Positions 1 to 7,320 of a stretch of DNA of 37,491 bases are shown piece by piece. The position numbers were made by a program, and so were the translations under genes. The notes below the pieces were generated by a model, which did not search any database, was not told the DNA's origin, and saw only the letters and a program-made list of their open reading frames with translations. Each line of letters begins with the position of its first letter. Position 1 is the first letter of the stretch. The stretch is from Deltaproteobacteria bacterium RIFCSPHIGHO2_02_FULL_43_33 (GTDB taxonomy: Bacteria > Desulfobacterota > GWC2-55-46 > UBA9637): positions 1 through 37,491 of the forward strand of contig MGRL01000013.1 in the NCBI GenBank assembly GCA_001798165.1, given 5' to 3'.

Positions 1-87
1 TTGAAATTTAGGAAACCATACAATAGGACAATTCATGTGCTATAAAAAGGACAGTTTATGTGTTGCTGACAATTATATACATTTACC

Positions 88-116
88 TTGACAATTTTAA
101 GGTTGGGCTATAAAAT
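88..116 (+). promoter_or_regulatory. Sigma-70-type promoter for the TPR gene
   Basis: TTGACA at 88-93, a 17-base spacer, then TAAAAT at 111-116. A strong ribosome binding site follows at about 139-147, ahead of the ATG at 151. Spacing and hexamers fit the sigma-70 consensus; there is no experimental support. Confidence 0.6.
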
Positions 117-150
117 TTTAGTATATAATAAATCCTCAAAAGGAGGGGGT

Positions 151-639
151 ATGATAACAAAGAGTTTATTAAAAGGCATATTACTATTTATTAGCATAAT
201 ATCGTTTGCGCTTGTTGGGGCTGCGAGTGCGGGTGAAAAAAAGGACGCAAAGATTTCAAAACAAGAGGCGCAGCAGCTGGCTCTGGAGCATCAGACAAAT
301 GGCAGTAATTTTGACGATGCCGGTAAGCTCAAAGAGGCGATAGAAGAATATCAGAAATCGCTGGAATATGTTTCTGATGATGCCAACACACTTTTTAACC
401 TTGGTGTTGTTTATTTAAAGGCGAACAAGGCAGAGGATGCTGCGGCAACATTTGAAAAGCTGATTAAGGTATCCAGGGACGATGTGGAGGGGTATAATCT
501 TCTTGGCATTGCATACAGAGGCTGCGGAAAGGAAAAAGAGGCAAAGACGGCATGGGAAAAATCCCTTAAAATAAATCCGGACCAGCCGAAGGTAAAAGAA
601 ATGATAAATGATAAAGTTGCTGCAACACAACAGCAATAA
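151..639 (+). CDS. Exported TPR-repeat protein
   Basis: 162-residue protein with an N-terminal signal sequence (hydrophobic core followed by an ASAG cleavage region) and about three tetratricopeptide repeats filling the rest. Repeat landmarks such as NLGVVYLKANKAEDAA and LLGIAYRGCGKEKEA are clear. TPRs are protein-protein scaffolds, so it probably works in the periplasm or on the inner membrane, perhaps as an assembly factor for the respiratory proteins downstream (inference). The ATG at 151 is preferred to the upstream TTG at 88 because it has a near-perfect Shine-Dalgarno (AAAGGAGGGGG) and is followed at once by the signal peptide; the TTG lies inside the promoter. A terminator follows, so it may be transcribed largely alone. 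Confidence 0.85.
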   Translation: MITKSLLKGILLFISIISFALVGAASAGEKKDAKISKQEAQQLALEHQTNGSNFDDAGKLKEAIEEYQKSLEYVSDDANTLFNLGVVYLKANKAEDAAATFEKLIKVSRDDVEGYNLLGIAYRGCGKEKEAKTAWEKSLKINPDQPKVKEMINDKVAATQQQ

Positions 640-660
640 TATAGCATATACTTTTGAAAA

Positions 661-700
661 AAATCCCCATGGCTGCGAGAACAGTGATGGGGATTTTTTT
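661..700 (+). terminator. Rho-independent terminator after the TPR gene
   Basis: Ten-base arms at 661-670 (AAATCCCCAT) and 687-696 (ATGGGGATTT) with a 16-base loop, running into a T tract that ends at 700. It separates the TPR gene from the cytochrome b gene, whose start lies only 26 bases beyond. Confidence 0.75.
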
Positions 701-725
701 ATATGAAGGGAAGGTAAAAATATAG

Positions 726-1880
726 ATGTTAAATGACGTAAAGCCCGAGAATGCCAACTGGCGGCACTACTTTGGCGGTCTGGCATTTTTAATGATTATT
801 CTTCAATTGTTGACCGGTCTTTTCCTTATCTTTTTTTATGAACCGACTCTGACGGATGCATATAAAACCGTTCAGAGGATATCAAATCAAATTTATGGCG
901 GCGGCCTGATTCGCAATCTTCATCGTTGGGTGCCTGCGCTCTTATTTATAGCAATACTGGTTCATACCATACGGTGCTTTTTGAGAATGGATTTTGTGAA
1001 TCAACAGAAGAGGGTTTTGTGGCTTACAGGTGTTTTACTTCTTCTGCCCATACTCTTTCTTATCATTACAGGCTTGATAATCCCGTGGGAGTGGAAGGGA
1101 TATTGGTTTCTGGAGATGATTCCGAACTATTTTGGAACGCTTCCGGTTATTGGTGATTCATTAAAATTGTTTTTTTTAGATTCATATACCGTCCCCAGAT
1201 ATTATGTCCTGCACATACTGATATTTCCAATGATTACATTTATATTGGTTGACTATCACATGCTTACGAAACTGCGGAAGCGGGGAATTTTCCGCTATCT
1301 CTTAAAGCATGCAATCGTTGTGCTGCCATTTTTAATACTCTTGGCTTATCTTGCAATAACTATTCAAATCCCTTCTGCTGACCCGGAAGAAGTGCCTTTG
1401 CCGTTGGATGGGGCAAATATTATCGTGCCGGAATGGTATTTCCTAATAATACTTCTCCCATTTATGTATCTTAAGAACAGTCCTTTGATTCCATTTATAT
1501 CTATCATTGGTCCGCTTGTTGTGCTGTTTGTTGTTGCATTTATGCCATATTATCTAAAAGGAAGGGAAGTAAAGGAAGAAGATTCCACAACAGAGATTCA
1601 GCAGCAGGCTATAGGTTGGCGTAAGCTAATAATGGGTAGTATTGTAAAAAAAGTAGCAACAGGCATTGTCGTTACATTAATAACATTTTGCATAGTTGGC
1701 CTTATCTATTTGGGTAGTTATAATTCCCCAACATTTGGCTGTAACTCTTGCCATAATCTATCAAAGGGCGAAAGATTGGGCGCGCCACCCCAGTTCTTCA
1801 ATGACCGTTCAAAGCTTCCCTTATTAAATGATAATGAGTGGATGATGAAGCATTGGTATTACCCAAATGAGGTTTGGTAA
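726..1880 (+). CDS. Fused cytochrome b (b6 plus subunit IV) with C-terminal cytochrome c motif
   Basis: 384-residue polytopic membrane protein, the quinol-oxidising core of a bc-type complex. Four haem b ligands are visible as two helix pairs: His66 (NLHRW) with His163, and His80 with His178. The Qo-site motif PEWY is at 235-238, so the b6-like and subunit IV-like parts are one polypeptide. A C-terminal extension carries one haem c motif CNSCH (Cys339, Cys342, His343) and ends in a W-x-M-x-H segment shared with the protein at 12036-12746. The Cys that binds haem ci in b6-type proteins is replaced by Phe (YFGG), and the N-terminus is about 20 residues shorter than usual. No Rieske gene lies nearby. 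Its stop overlaps the next start by 14 bases. Confidence 0.9.
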   Translation: MLNDVKPENANWRHYFGGLAFLMIILQLLTGLFLIFFYEPTLTDAYKTVQRISNQIYGGGLIRNLHRWVPALLFIAILVHTIRCFLRMDFVNQQKRVLWLTGVLLLLPILFLIITGLIIPWEWKGYWFLEMIPNYFGTLPVIGDSLKLFFLDSYTVPRYYVLHILIFPMITFILVDYHMLTKLRKRGIFRYLLKHAIVVLPFLILLAYLAITIQIPSADPEEVPLPLDGANIIVPEWYFLIILLPFMYLKNSPLIPFISIIGPLVVLFVVAFMPYYLKGREVKEEDSTTEIQQQAIGWRKLIMGSIVKKVATGIVVTLITFCIVGLIYLGSYNSPTFGCNSCHNLSKGERLGAPPQFFNDRSKLPLLNDNEWMMKHWYYPNEVW

Positions 1881-2496
1881 TTTGACAAAGAGCAATATCA
1901 CCATAGCTGCCTTCCTTATTTTTATTGTTTTTATCGGGCTGTATCTGCTTATGATGGGTAATGATAAAAAGGCAGTCAGAGACACAGTTGATTTGTATAT
2001 AAAGGCTATACAGGATAGGAAATTTGAACTTGCCTATGATTTGAATGCTGCATCTCAAAAGCAGAAACTATTTATTATAAAAGGCAGTAATGGAAATAGG
2101 GGGGACATTTTAAAGAAGGCATATGAGGAGCAGAAGGTATTGTTTGATTCTGTGCATCTGATATTTGACCCAAATATCGTCTGGGCTGAAAAGTCCGCCT
2201 TTATACAGGATATGAAATATAAGATAGGTACGGTTACGATGGAACGAAATATTGACAACCCGACAGCATTCTATCGTAAGAGGATAGATGCTGTTGTTGA
2301 GGTTGAGATTGAATATAAAAAAAAGGATACTGCCCCGCTTTTTAAGGATGAGAGCGTAAAAAAGGCGACTTATCTTATTAAGATGATACATATCCGCAAC
2401 ATTACAAAGGCTGTAAAGATTATGCCGGTTGACGATAAATGGTTGTTCAAGGGGATTGTCATTAAAGAAGGGGTTGTAGAACACTGGTCACGCTGA
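1867..2496 (+). CDS. Membrane-anchored NTF2-like protein of unknown function
   Basis: 209 residues: one N-terminal transmembrane segment (about 10-30) followed by an alpha-plus-beta domain resembling the NTF2-like/DUF4878 class (an opening helix with VDLYIKAIQDRKFELAYDL, then beta strands). It overlaps the end of the cytochrome b gene, so translation is probably coupled and the product likely belongs with that complex. The ATG at 1867 is taken; a TTG at 1882 is an alternative that would shorten it by five residues. No cysteines or metal motifs stand out. A role as accessory or assembly subunit is inference from position only. Confidence 0.75.
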   Translation: MRFGNLTKSNITIAAFLIFIVFIGLYLLMMGNDKKAVRDTVDLYIKAIQDRKFELAYDLNAASQKQKLFIIKGSNGNRGDILKKAYEEQKVLFDSVHLIFDPNIVWAEKSAFIQDMKYKIGTVTMERNIDNPTAFYRKRIDAVVEVEIEYKKKDTAPLFKDESVKKATYLIKMIHIRNITKAVKIMPVDDKWLFKGIVIKEGVVEHWSR

Positions 2497-2538
2497 GTAT
2501 GAGCTTCCTTTGGATTCGGTTCAGGTTGGCTATATTCA

Positions 2539-2742
2539 CTATATGCGGCCCATATTTCTTAGGCTGCCTATAACAAATATTATTATCCCGGCAATTATCA
2601 TAAAGATATAAAAGTTCTGAGTTGCAAGCCCTGCCTTCATAGAAAACATAATATTTAACATTCCGAGAAAGAAGAGAACACCTCCAAAAATCCTTAAGCC
2701 TACCCCTCGTTTGGGTGGAGTATTATATTTGTTTTCTGGCAT
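2539..2742 (-). CDS. Small two-helix membrane protein
   Basis: 67 residues on the reverse strand, with two hydrophobic segments separated by a short loop (FGGVLFFLGMLNIMF and YIFMIIAGIIIFVIGSL). A good ribosome binding site (GAGGAG, about seven bases before the ATG at 2742) supports it as real even though it faces the surrounding genes. It converges with the NTF2-like gene at 2496. Its upstream region carries a copy of the GTTAGA palindromic repeat. No family was recognised. Confidence 0.7.
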   Translation of the reverse strand: MPENKYNTPPKRGVGLRIFGGVLFFLGMLNIMFSMKAGLATQNFYIFMIIAGIIIFVIGSLRNMGRI

Positions 2743-2769
2743 AACTATCTCCTCATTATTATAACTTAG

Positions 2770-2838
2770 AGTTTACGCCGTTAGAGCAGAATGCCTCGTC
2801 CTTTAGGACTGGGTCTCTAACTATGTTTACATAACATA
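2770..2838. repeat. GTTAGA-type imperfect palindromic repeat, copy A
   Basis: GTTTACGCCGTTAGAGC on the left and GGGTCTCTAACTATG on the right flank a small internal palindrome, GTCCTTTAGGAC. The outer arms GTTAGAG and CTCTAAC are complementary. It resembles copies B (17278-17358) and C (23883-23967) in the arm CCGTTAGA and the internal GGGTCTCT. No coding potential; it looks like a small non-autonomous repeat or extragenic palindrome. Confidence 0.5.
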
Positions 2839-2864
2839 ATCTAAAGAAGATAGAAAGTCAAACC

Positions 2865-2889
2865 TTGACAAAATTAGTGATTTTGTCAA
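2865..2889. promoter_or_regulatory. Perfect 10-bp palindrome, operator-like
   Basis: TTGACAAAAT at 2865-2874, five bases, then the exact reverse complement ATTTTGTCAA at 2880-2889. It lies about 105 bases upstream of the ATG at 2994. The left arm contains a -35-like TTGACA, but no convincing -10 follows at normal spacing. A dimeric regulator binding site is plausible; an RNA hairpin without a T tract is the alternative. Confidence 0.45.
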
Positions 2890-2993
2890 TGCTGCACTTG
2901 CCGGTTTCCCCAAAAATCAAAGTCTATTTCCGGGATTGCCGAAGCGCTTGCTTAAAAGATATATGTGAGCTAAAATTAAAACAAGAGGTATTT

Positions 2994-3743
2994 ATGAAGG
3001 ATAGATTGATATTATATTTGTCTGTGATAGTAGTTTTTTTGTGTGTAAATCAAGTTGCGGCGTCTGATTTATCCATCGGCCGAATGAGGGTGGCTCTATG
3101 GCCTGAGTATGACGATCAGGGTGTCTTGGTTATATACGACGGTAGATTCAAGAATGAAAACCTATTTCCAGCAGAGACCACCTTCATAGTGCCAAAAAAT
3201 GCTATGATAAGCGATGCATGCAGCCTCTCTCCAAAAGGTCAGCACTTTTGTCAGCTCTATAAACAAAAAAATGTTGGTGAAATAGATGAGGTAAGGCTTA
3301 AACTGCCGTATCCAAACTTTTATCTCAGTTTTCATATAAATCCGTTCAAGGATAAAAAGGAAAATAAAAATTTTACATATACTGTTCGTATGAACCATAC
3401 AGCAGACAAACTGGAGGTTGATATACAGAGGCCATTAAGGTCTGAAGCCTTCAAAATAATCCCACAGTCAACTGAGGTATCTGAGAAAAAGGGGTTTGAG
3501 CATTATGGCTATGTATTTGAAAATGTATCAAAGGGCAAGGTAATAGATTTTAAAATTGAATATATAAAAAAGGACAGCAAGCCATCTATAGATATAAAGT
3601 ATTCGCCAATGGCAGGGCCCAAGGCGTGGGTGGCACCATACGAAACCCCACATCGGTTTTCTATTATTTTATGCATTGCGGGAACTTTGGGGCTTCTGCT
3701 GGTCATCGGTATGTCATGGTTTGTGTTGAAGAGGAAGCGATGA
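2994..3743 (+). CDS. Exported protein with C-terminal membrane anchor, unknown
   Basis: 249 residues: signal peptide (about 1-24, ending VAAS), a beta-rich periplasmic domain of about 190 residues, and a C-terminal transmembrane helix with a KRKR tail. The ATG at 2994 is chosen over the upstream TTG at 2865 because it gives a clean signal peptide and has AAGAGG before it; the longer form would begin inside the palindrome. Two cysteines (in DACS and HFCQ) lie in the first third. Its stop overlaps the start of the CcmH-like gene by four bases (ATGA), so it belongs to the cytochrome maturation operon. A role in cytochrome assembly is inferred from position; the family is not recognised. Confidence 0.8.
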   Translation: MKDRLILYLSVIVVFLCVNQVAASDLSIGRMRVALWPEYDDQGVLVIYDGRFKNENLFPAETTFIVPKNAMISDACSLSPKGQHFCQLYKQKNVGEIDEVRLKLPYPNFYLSFHINPFKDKKENKNFTYTVRMNHTADKLEVDIQRPLRSEAFKIIPQSTEVSEKKGFEHYGYVFENVSKGKVIDFKIEYIKKDSKPSIDIKYSPMAGPKAWVAPYETPHRFSIILCIAGTLGLLLVIGMSWFVLKRKR

Positions 3744-4240
3744 ATAAGGAAATCAGAAGTCAGGAGCCAGGAGTCAAGAGAAAGGGAGAAAGGGAGAAGG
3801 GGAGAAACGGAGAAAACTACTCCCCGATTCGTTTTTTATTTGTATTGTTGCTTACTGCTTACTGTCTACTGCCTACGTCTTCTTATGCCCTGACTGTTCA
3901 GGAGGTTGCAGAAGACCTTGCCTGTCCATGCGAATGCCCACTTGTGTTAGAGGACTGCAACATGAGCTGCGGTCTTGACTGGAAGGACCAGATAGGTCAG
4001 ATGATAAGCCAGGGTAAAACAAAGGAAGAGATTATAAAATATTTTATAGATAAATACGGCGATGATGCAAAGATAACCCCTATGCAGAGGATAAGAGGCA
4101 AATTCTTTAAGTATACAAGGGCATTTGATACGATAGATTGGGTGATTTTCTGGACTGTTGCCGGTATTTGGTTGGCCAGCCTTTTTATTGGTGTATATCT
4201 CATAACCCGAAGGTTTTTGGCAAAGAAGGGGGCGATGTGA
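3740..4240 (+). CDS. ccmH: CcmH-like cytochrome c maturation protein
   Basis: 166 residues. After the signal segment, a helical domain carries a cysteine cluster (Cys62, 64, 66, 73, 77 in ACPCECPLVLEDCNMSCG) in the place of the LRCxxC redox motif of CcmH, followed by the family's QI..MI.QGKTKEEI..YF..KYG stretch and a C-terminal transmembrane helix (about 133-157). CcmH proteins keep apocytochrome cysteines reduced for haem ligation in the periplasm; this one has more cysteines than usual. The first 50 residues are abnormal: they are encoded by short-period repeat DNA (3752-3875), including the hydrophobic core AYCLLP. No alternative start lies between the repeat and the mature domain. The ATG overlaps the upstream stop. 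Confidence 0.8.
   Translation: MNKEIRSQEPGVKRKGEREKGRNGENYSPIRFLFVLLLTAYCLLPTSSYALTVQEVAEDLACPCECPLVLEDCNMSCGLDWKDQIGQMISQGKTKEEIIKYFIDKYGDDAKITPMQRIRGKFFKYTRAFDTIDWVIFWTVAGIWLASLFIGVYLITRRFLAKKGAM
3752..3875 (+). repeat. Short-period repeat inside the 5' end of the CcmH-like gene
   Basis: Purine-rich degenerate units (CAGGAGCCAGGAGTCAAGAG, then several GGGAGAAA-type units), a short CCCCGATTC segment, then pyrimidine-rich units of the CTTACTGCTTACTGTCTACTG type. The first 46 bases are identical to 5699-5744, and a further 22-base block ending CCCCGATTC also recurs there. The whole element is translated in frame. Confidence 0.8.
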
Positions 4241-5052
4241 GGCAGTTTGTAATTGCGTTACTCATTTTTGCCTCTCTACTCCTTGGAATGGCAGTTGCAG
4301 CCTTTTTTATATTTGTGGACACTCAGCCAATGAGCAGATTTGAGTATCTTAATGCAATGGGCAGGATTACGCTTTTTAAATTTACCGGAATGCCAAAGCT
4401 TGATGAAGCTGAGACAAAATTTCTCTACAGCAATTCATGCACAAGAAGATGTCATGGTAAGGAGGTTGTTGAAAGGACAAAGCATACGCCGCGTGAATGG
4501 GAATCTATAGTAAAGAGAATGCGGTTTGTTAACGGAGCAGAATTGACTGATTATGAGGATATTGCAATTACAAGATATCTTCAGAAAAACTATTTAAGCA
4601 ATGTCCCTACAATCCTTTCTTATGAGGCAAATCGTTTTTTAAAGAGCTATCTCTGGAAAAGCGATTTCGGCGAAAGCGACCTTTATGTAGATGTAATATA
4701 TACGCCGTTGGAGTATTTTAAATTGGTTGGCAATATTGGTGATGCAGAAAAATACGAAGTGGATGATTATGTGGTTTTTTTAGTCTATCTGAATACACAT
4801 CAGAACAAGTTGCCGAAGCTTCCTATGGAGAAGTTAGCTGTATTGAGAGATAGAGATGGTAGGAGTTTTGGGCCTATTGACTGGAAGCTGACCTATGAAA
4901 GTGGAGATATGCACCATATGGAAGGTGTTTTGAGATTTAAGAAGATTAAGCAAGAGAAAGGTTTTATGGAGATTAGTCTCATGAATCTTCCGGGTCAGAA
5001 AGAAAGAATTTTTAGATGGGAAGTGCCTGTGCCGGAGTTTAATGGAAAGTAA
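4237..5052 (+). CDS. Membrane-anchored cytochrome c with CX3CH motif
   Basis: 271 residues starting at GTG 4237, which overlaps the TGA of the CcmH-like gene; AAGAAGGGGG lies just upstream. A single N-terminal transmembrane helix (about 4-27) is followed by SNSCTRRCHG: Cys68, Cys72, His73, i.e. three residues between the cysteines rather than two. A following TPREWESIVKRM segment resembles small haem-binding domains of membrane-bound cytochromes. The C-terminal half (about 110-271) is an unidentified beta-rich domain. Location beside CcmH, TlpA and CcdA-like genes suggests either a substrate or a redox partner of the maturation system. Haem attachment at CX3CH is inferred, not certain. Confidence 0.75.
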   Translation: MRQFVIALLIFASLLLGMAVAAFFIFVDTQPMSRFEYLNAMGRITLFKFTGMPKLDEAETKFLYSNSCTRRCHGKEVVERTKHTPREWESIVKRMRFVNGAELTDYEDIAITRYLQKNYLSNVPTILSYEANRFLKSYLWKSDFGESDLYVDVIYTPLEYFKLVGNIGDAEKYEVDDYVVFLVYLNTHQNKLPKLPMEKLAVLRDRDGRSFGPIDWKLTYESGDMHHMEGVLRFKKIKQEKGFMEISLMNLPGQKERIFRWEVPVPEFNGK

Positions 5053-5686
5053 AATGGAAATGGGATTCAGGGACAAGGAGTCAATTACGAATTACGATTT
5101 ACGAATTACGAATTTAAAATCTAAACTTGTCCCTGAATGTCTTTATCAGGGAATCGTAAATCTTAAATCTCAAACCTTTTTACTGCTTGCTGCGTACTTT
5201 TTACTGCTTGCTGTCTTGCCATGTTGCGGGCGAAAAGATGAAGAAGACAGTATCAGAAAAACCTTGCCAAAAGAAGGGGAGATTGCTTCTGCATTTTCTC
5301 TGCAACTTTTGAGCGGCAAACAGTTTAGACTGGGTGATATAAAGGAAAGGCCTATGGTAATAAACTTCTGGGCATCATGGTGTCATCCGTGCAGACAAGA
5401 GGCGCCTGCCTTGCAAAAGGTCTATGCACTATATAAGGATAAGGGAGTTGTATTTATAGGCATTGCCATACAAGACACAGAAACAAAGGCAAAGGCATAT
5501 GTAAAAGAATTCGGCATTACATTCCCTGTTGGTCTTGACAGTACAGGCGCTATTGCTGAGGCTTATAAGATATACGGCATACCCAAAACATTTATAATAG
5601 GTAAGGACGGAAGGCTTTCTTATATACATATGGGCGAAATTACTGAGGATGACTTGATAAAGGGGATAGAGAAGGTGGTGAGATAA
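5042..5686 (+). CDS. TlpA/ResA-like thioredoxin with WCHPC site
   Basis: 214 residues; the thioredoxin-like domain (about 78-214) has the active site WCHPC (Cys114, Cys117), the NFWASWC strand, the cis-Pro region (YGIPKTFII) and the long insertion typical of periplasmic TlpA/ResA proteins. These reduce disulfides of apocytochrome c or of copper-site proteins. The N-terminal 60 residues are odd: they are encoded by repeat DNA (ATTACGAATTACG-type units, then TACTGCTTGCTG-type units giving the hydrophobic stretch FLLLAAYFLLLAVLP). Starts at 5042 (overlapping the previous gene by 11 bases) or 5054. It is followed by its paralogue through a TAATG overlap, so the two are co-translated. Confidence 0.85.
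   Translation: MESKMEMGFRDKESITNYDLRITNLKSKLVPECLYQGIVNLKSQTFLLLAAYFLLLAVLPCCGRKDEEDSIRKTLPKEGEIASAFSLQLLSGKQFRLGDIKERPMVINFWASWCHPCRQEAPALQKVYALYKDKGVVFIGIAIQDTETKAKAYVKEFGITFPVGLDSTGAIAEAYKIYGIPKTFIIGKDGRLSYIHMGEITEDDLIKGIEKVVR
5083..5220 (+). repeat. Short-period repeats inside the 5' end of the first TlpA-like gene
   Basis: ATTACGA/ATTTACGA-type units at about 5083-5120, AATCGTAAATCTTAAATCT-type units at 5153-5171, and TACTGCTTGCTG-type units at 5181-5218. All are translated in frame as the N-terminal extension and hydrophobic segment of the protein. Confidence 0.7.
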
Positions 5687-6315
5687 TGAAGTCAGGAGTC
5701 AGAAGTCAGGAGCCAGGAGTCAAGAGAAAGGGAGAAAGGGAGAAACGGAGAAATGGAGAAAACTACTCCCCGATTCCCCGATTCTCCGATTCCCCGATGC
5801 ATTTTTTATTTGCATTGCTGCTTACTGGCTTACTGCTTATTGTCTTAACAGGTTGCAGCGGCCCCAAAGACAAGCAGCCTACAGCCAAGGTTGGGACATC
5901 TGCCCCTTCGTTCAGCTTAAACCTTATAAACGGAGGTTCTGTAACACTGGATAGTTTTAAGGGCAAGCCCCTGGTTATAACCTTTATGGCATCGTGGTGT
6001 CCTTGCTCCAATGAGAGCGCGCCTGTATTTAAAGAGGCGTATAGCAAGTACAATCCAAAGGGTGTGGAATTCCTGATGATAGGCATCCAGGATTCAGAAT
6101 CCAAGTTTAAGAAGTTCGTGGATAAGAAACAGTTTACTTTTCCTGCTGGTTTTGACAAAGGAGATAAAATAGCAAGACTTTACGGCGTTAATGCCCCGCC
6201 GACTACCTTCTTTATTAGCAGGGATAGCAAGATAGCCAAGGCATTCTACGGCAAGCTTATTGAAATAGATAAGCTGTCGGCATGGGTTGACGAGATAGCA
6301 AAAGACAGGCCATAG
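5686..6315 (+). CDS. TlpA-like thioredoxin lipoprotein with CPC active site
   Basis: 209 residues; lipobox LTGC (Cys57) after a hydrophobic stretch, then a TlpA/AhpC-like thioredoxin fold (about 68-205) paralogous to the gene before it. Where the sister has WCHPC, this one reads WCPCS (Cys105, Cys107, Ser108): the second cysteine is one position early, so the canonical CXXC is lost. The start overlaps the previous stop (TAATG). The first 37 residues come from a repeat nearly identical to that in the CcmH-like gene; an internal ATG at 5797 would skip most of it but has no ribosome binding site. A CPC pair could work as a metal-binding or altered redox site. The neighbouring CcdA-like membrane protein could supply electrons. 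Confidence 0.85.
   Translation: MKSGVRSQEPGVKRKGEREKRRNGENYSPIPRFSDSPMHFLFALLLTGLLLIVLTGCSGPKDKQPTAKVGTSAPSFSLNLINGGSVTLDSFKGKPLVITFMASWCPCSNESAPVFKEAYSKYNPKGVEFLMIGIQDSESKFKKFVDKKQFTFPAGFDKGDKIARLYGVNAPPTTFFISRDSKIAKAFYGKLIEIDKLSAWVDEIAKDRP
5692..5840 (+). repeat. Short-period repeat inside the 5' end of the second TlpA-like gene
   Basis: GTCAGGAGTCAGAAGTCAGG units, GGGAGAAA units, then CCCCGATTCCCCGATTCTCC units and a CTTACTGGCTTACTGC run. 5699-5744 is identical to 3752-3797 in the CcmH-like gene. Translated in frame to the same RSQEPGVKRKGEREK peptide as there. Confidence 0.8.
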
Positions 6316-6382
6316 ACAATAGGTCATAGGTGATAGGAAAGCCCTGAAACTTATAGCCCCTTGCCCATAACCTATAGCCTGT
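6316..6382. repeat. Intergenic short-period inverted repeat (ATAGGT type)
   Basis: Units ACAATAGGTCATAGGTGATA on the left and CCCATAACCTATAGCC on the right are roughly complementary and could fold into an imperfect hairpin between the second TlpA-like gene and the CcdA-like gene. Same class of degenerate unit as at 17876-17938 and 22381-22545. Confidence 0.6.
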
Positions 6383-6392
6383 ATTTAACAAT

Positions 6393-7142
6393 ATGGAATC
6401 CGGACACCATCACGAAATAGTCGGTTTACTTCCCCATGATATTGGTTTTCTTGTATCCTTTATCGGCGCCTTTTCTTCCTTTTTCTCTATCTGGCAGTTT
6501 TGCATAGCTCAGATAAGCCCATTTTTTATGGCGTTTATTATCGGCGTTTATTTCACTGAAGATAGCAGCGCCATAAAAAAAGCTATCATGAGCATTCTTA
6601 TTACATCCCTTGGATATATAGCAGGTTTTAGTATCGTATTTGCAATGCTTGGTCTGTCTACTGCTGACATAGGGGGGTATTTTCTCTATAATATAAAAGT
6701 TTTCAGGATATTATCCGGTATCGTTATCTTCTTGTCAGGGGCTATCATGGCAGATAAGGGACTTGATAAAAACATTCTTCCATTCTTGCCAAAACATATC
6801 TTTTGGCTCCTTGCGCCTTTTCTTGGCGCCTCATTTGCCTTTGTTTATTCTCCCTGCATCCCGCCTGTTCTGTCTCAGGTCTTAAATTATGCCAGTATAC
6901 CGGAAAACGCAGAAAAAGGCTTCTGGCTTCTTATGGTATATGGTATTGGCTTAAGCGCTGCATTTATTACTGTTGGTATGCCGCTTTCTCTATTTGTTGG
7001 GTGGTTGGCTTATCAAAGAGAGCGGCCCCGTCTTTTTATTACCATAAGCGCCCTTTCTTTGATAATGTTGGGGATAATGGCCATTACAGGCCTCATGGTA
7101 TATTACAAAGCCTTTTTGCTTAGTTTTTTTGTCTCAGATTAA
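6393..7142 (+). CDS. ccdA: CcdA/DsbD-like thiol-electron transporter
   Basis: 249 residues with six or more transmembrane helices, the size of stand-alone CcdA. The two conserved cysteines are Cys37 (QFCIAQISPFF, matching the first PCxxPxxP motif though its leading Pro is lost) and Cys155 (YSPCIPPVL). CcdA passes electrons from cytoplasmic thioredoxin to periplasmic thiol proteins such as ResA/TlpA and CcmH, which are encoded just upstream. The N-terminus has an unusual His-rich start (MESGHHHE). No strong ribosome binding site is visible before the ATG at 6393, which follows a repeat. Confidence 0.8.
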   Translation: MESGHHHEIVGLLPHDIGFLVSFIGAFSSFFSIWQFCIAQISPFFMAFIIGVYFTEDSSAIKKAIMSILITSLGYIAGFSIVFAMLGLSTADIGGYFLYNIKVFRILSGIVIFLSGAIMADKGLDKNILPFLPKHIFWLLAPFLGASFAFVYSPCIPPVLSQVLNYASIPENAEKGFWLLMVYGIGLSAAFITVGMPLSLFVGWLAYQRERPRLFITISALSLIMLGIMAITGLMVYYKAFLLSFFVSD

Positions 7143-7157
7143 GGCATTATTTTTTAC

Positions 7158-7186
7158 TTGACAAAAAAATATTACCATTCTATATT
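7158..7186 (+). promoter_or_regulatory. Strong sigma-70 promoter for the nosZ-like gene
   Basis: TTGACA at 7158-7163, exactly 17 bases, TATATT at 7181-7186. The predicted transcript has a leader of about 125 bases before the nosZ-like ATG, containing a short ORF with its own ribosome binding site. No clear FNR/NNR-type palindrome overlaps it. Confidence 0.7.
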
Positions 7187-7250
7187 TGAGCCAAACTTTA
7201 ACAATGGACTGATTTTAAATATTAAATAATCTCTTGGCAGGGGAGGTGAA

Positions 7251-7274
7251 ATGATGAATGTTGGCCTTTTTTGA
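7251..7274 (+). CDS. Possible seven-codon leader ORF ahead of nosZ
   Basis: ATG at 7251 preceded by GGGGAGGTGA, encoding MMNVGLF and a stop. The ribosome binding site is as strong as the one used by the nosZ-like gene 47 bases downstream. It could be a leader peptide influencing translation, or simply the decayed start of an older upstream copy. No run of regulatory codons is seen, so function is uncertain. Confidence 0.3.
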   Translation: MMNVGLF

Positions 7275-7320
7275 TTTTGGCTTTTTATTAAATACAAAAA
7301 TAATTAAGGAGGTGAAAAAA

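Noticed and set aside
3752-5840. CRISPR-like array in the repeat-rich segments
   Set aside because: Units are 6-10 bases, degenerate and without unique spacers; there are no cas genes.
7142-7320. FNR/NNR box upstream of the nosZ-like gene
   Set aside because: No TTGAT-N4-ATCAA-like dyad was found near the promoter.
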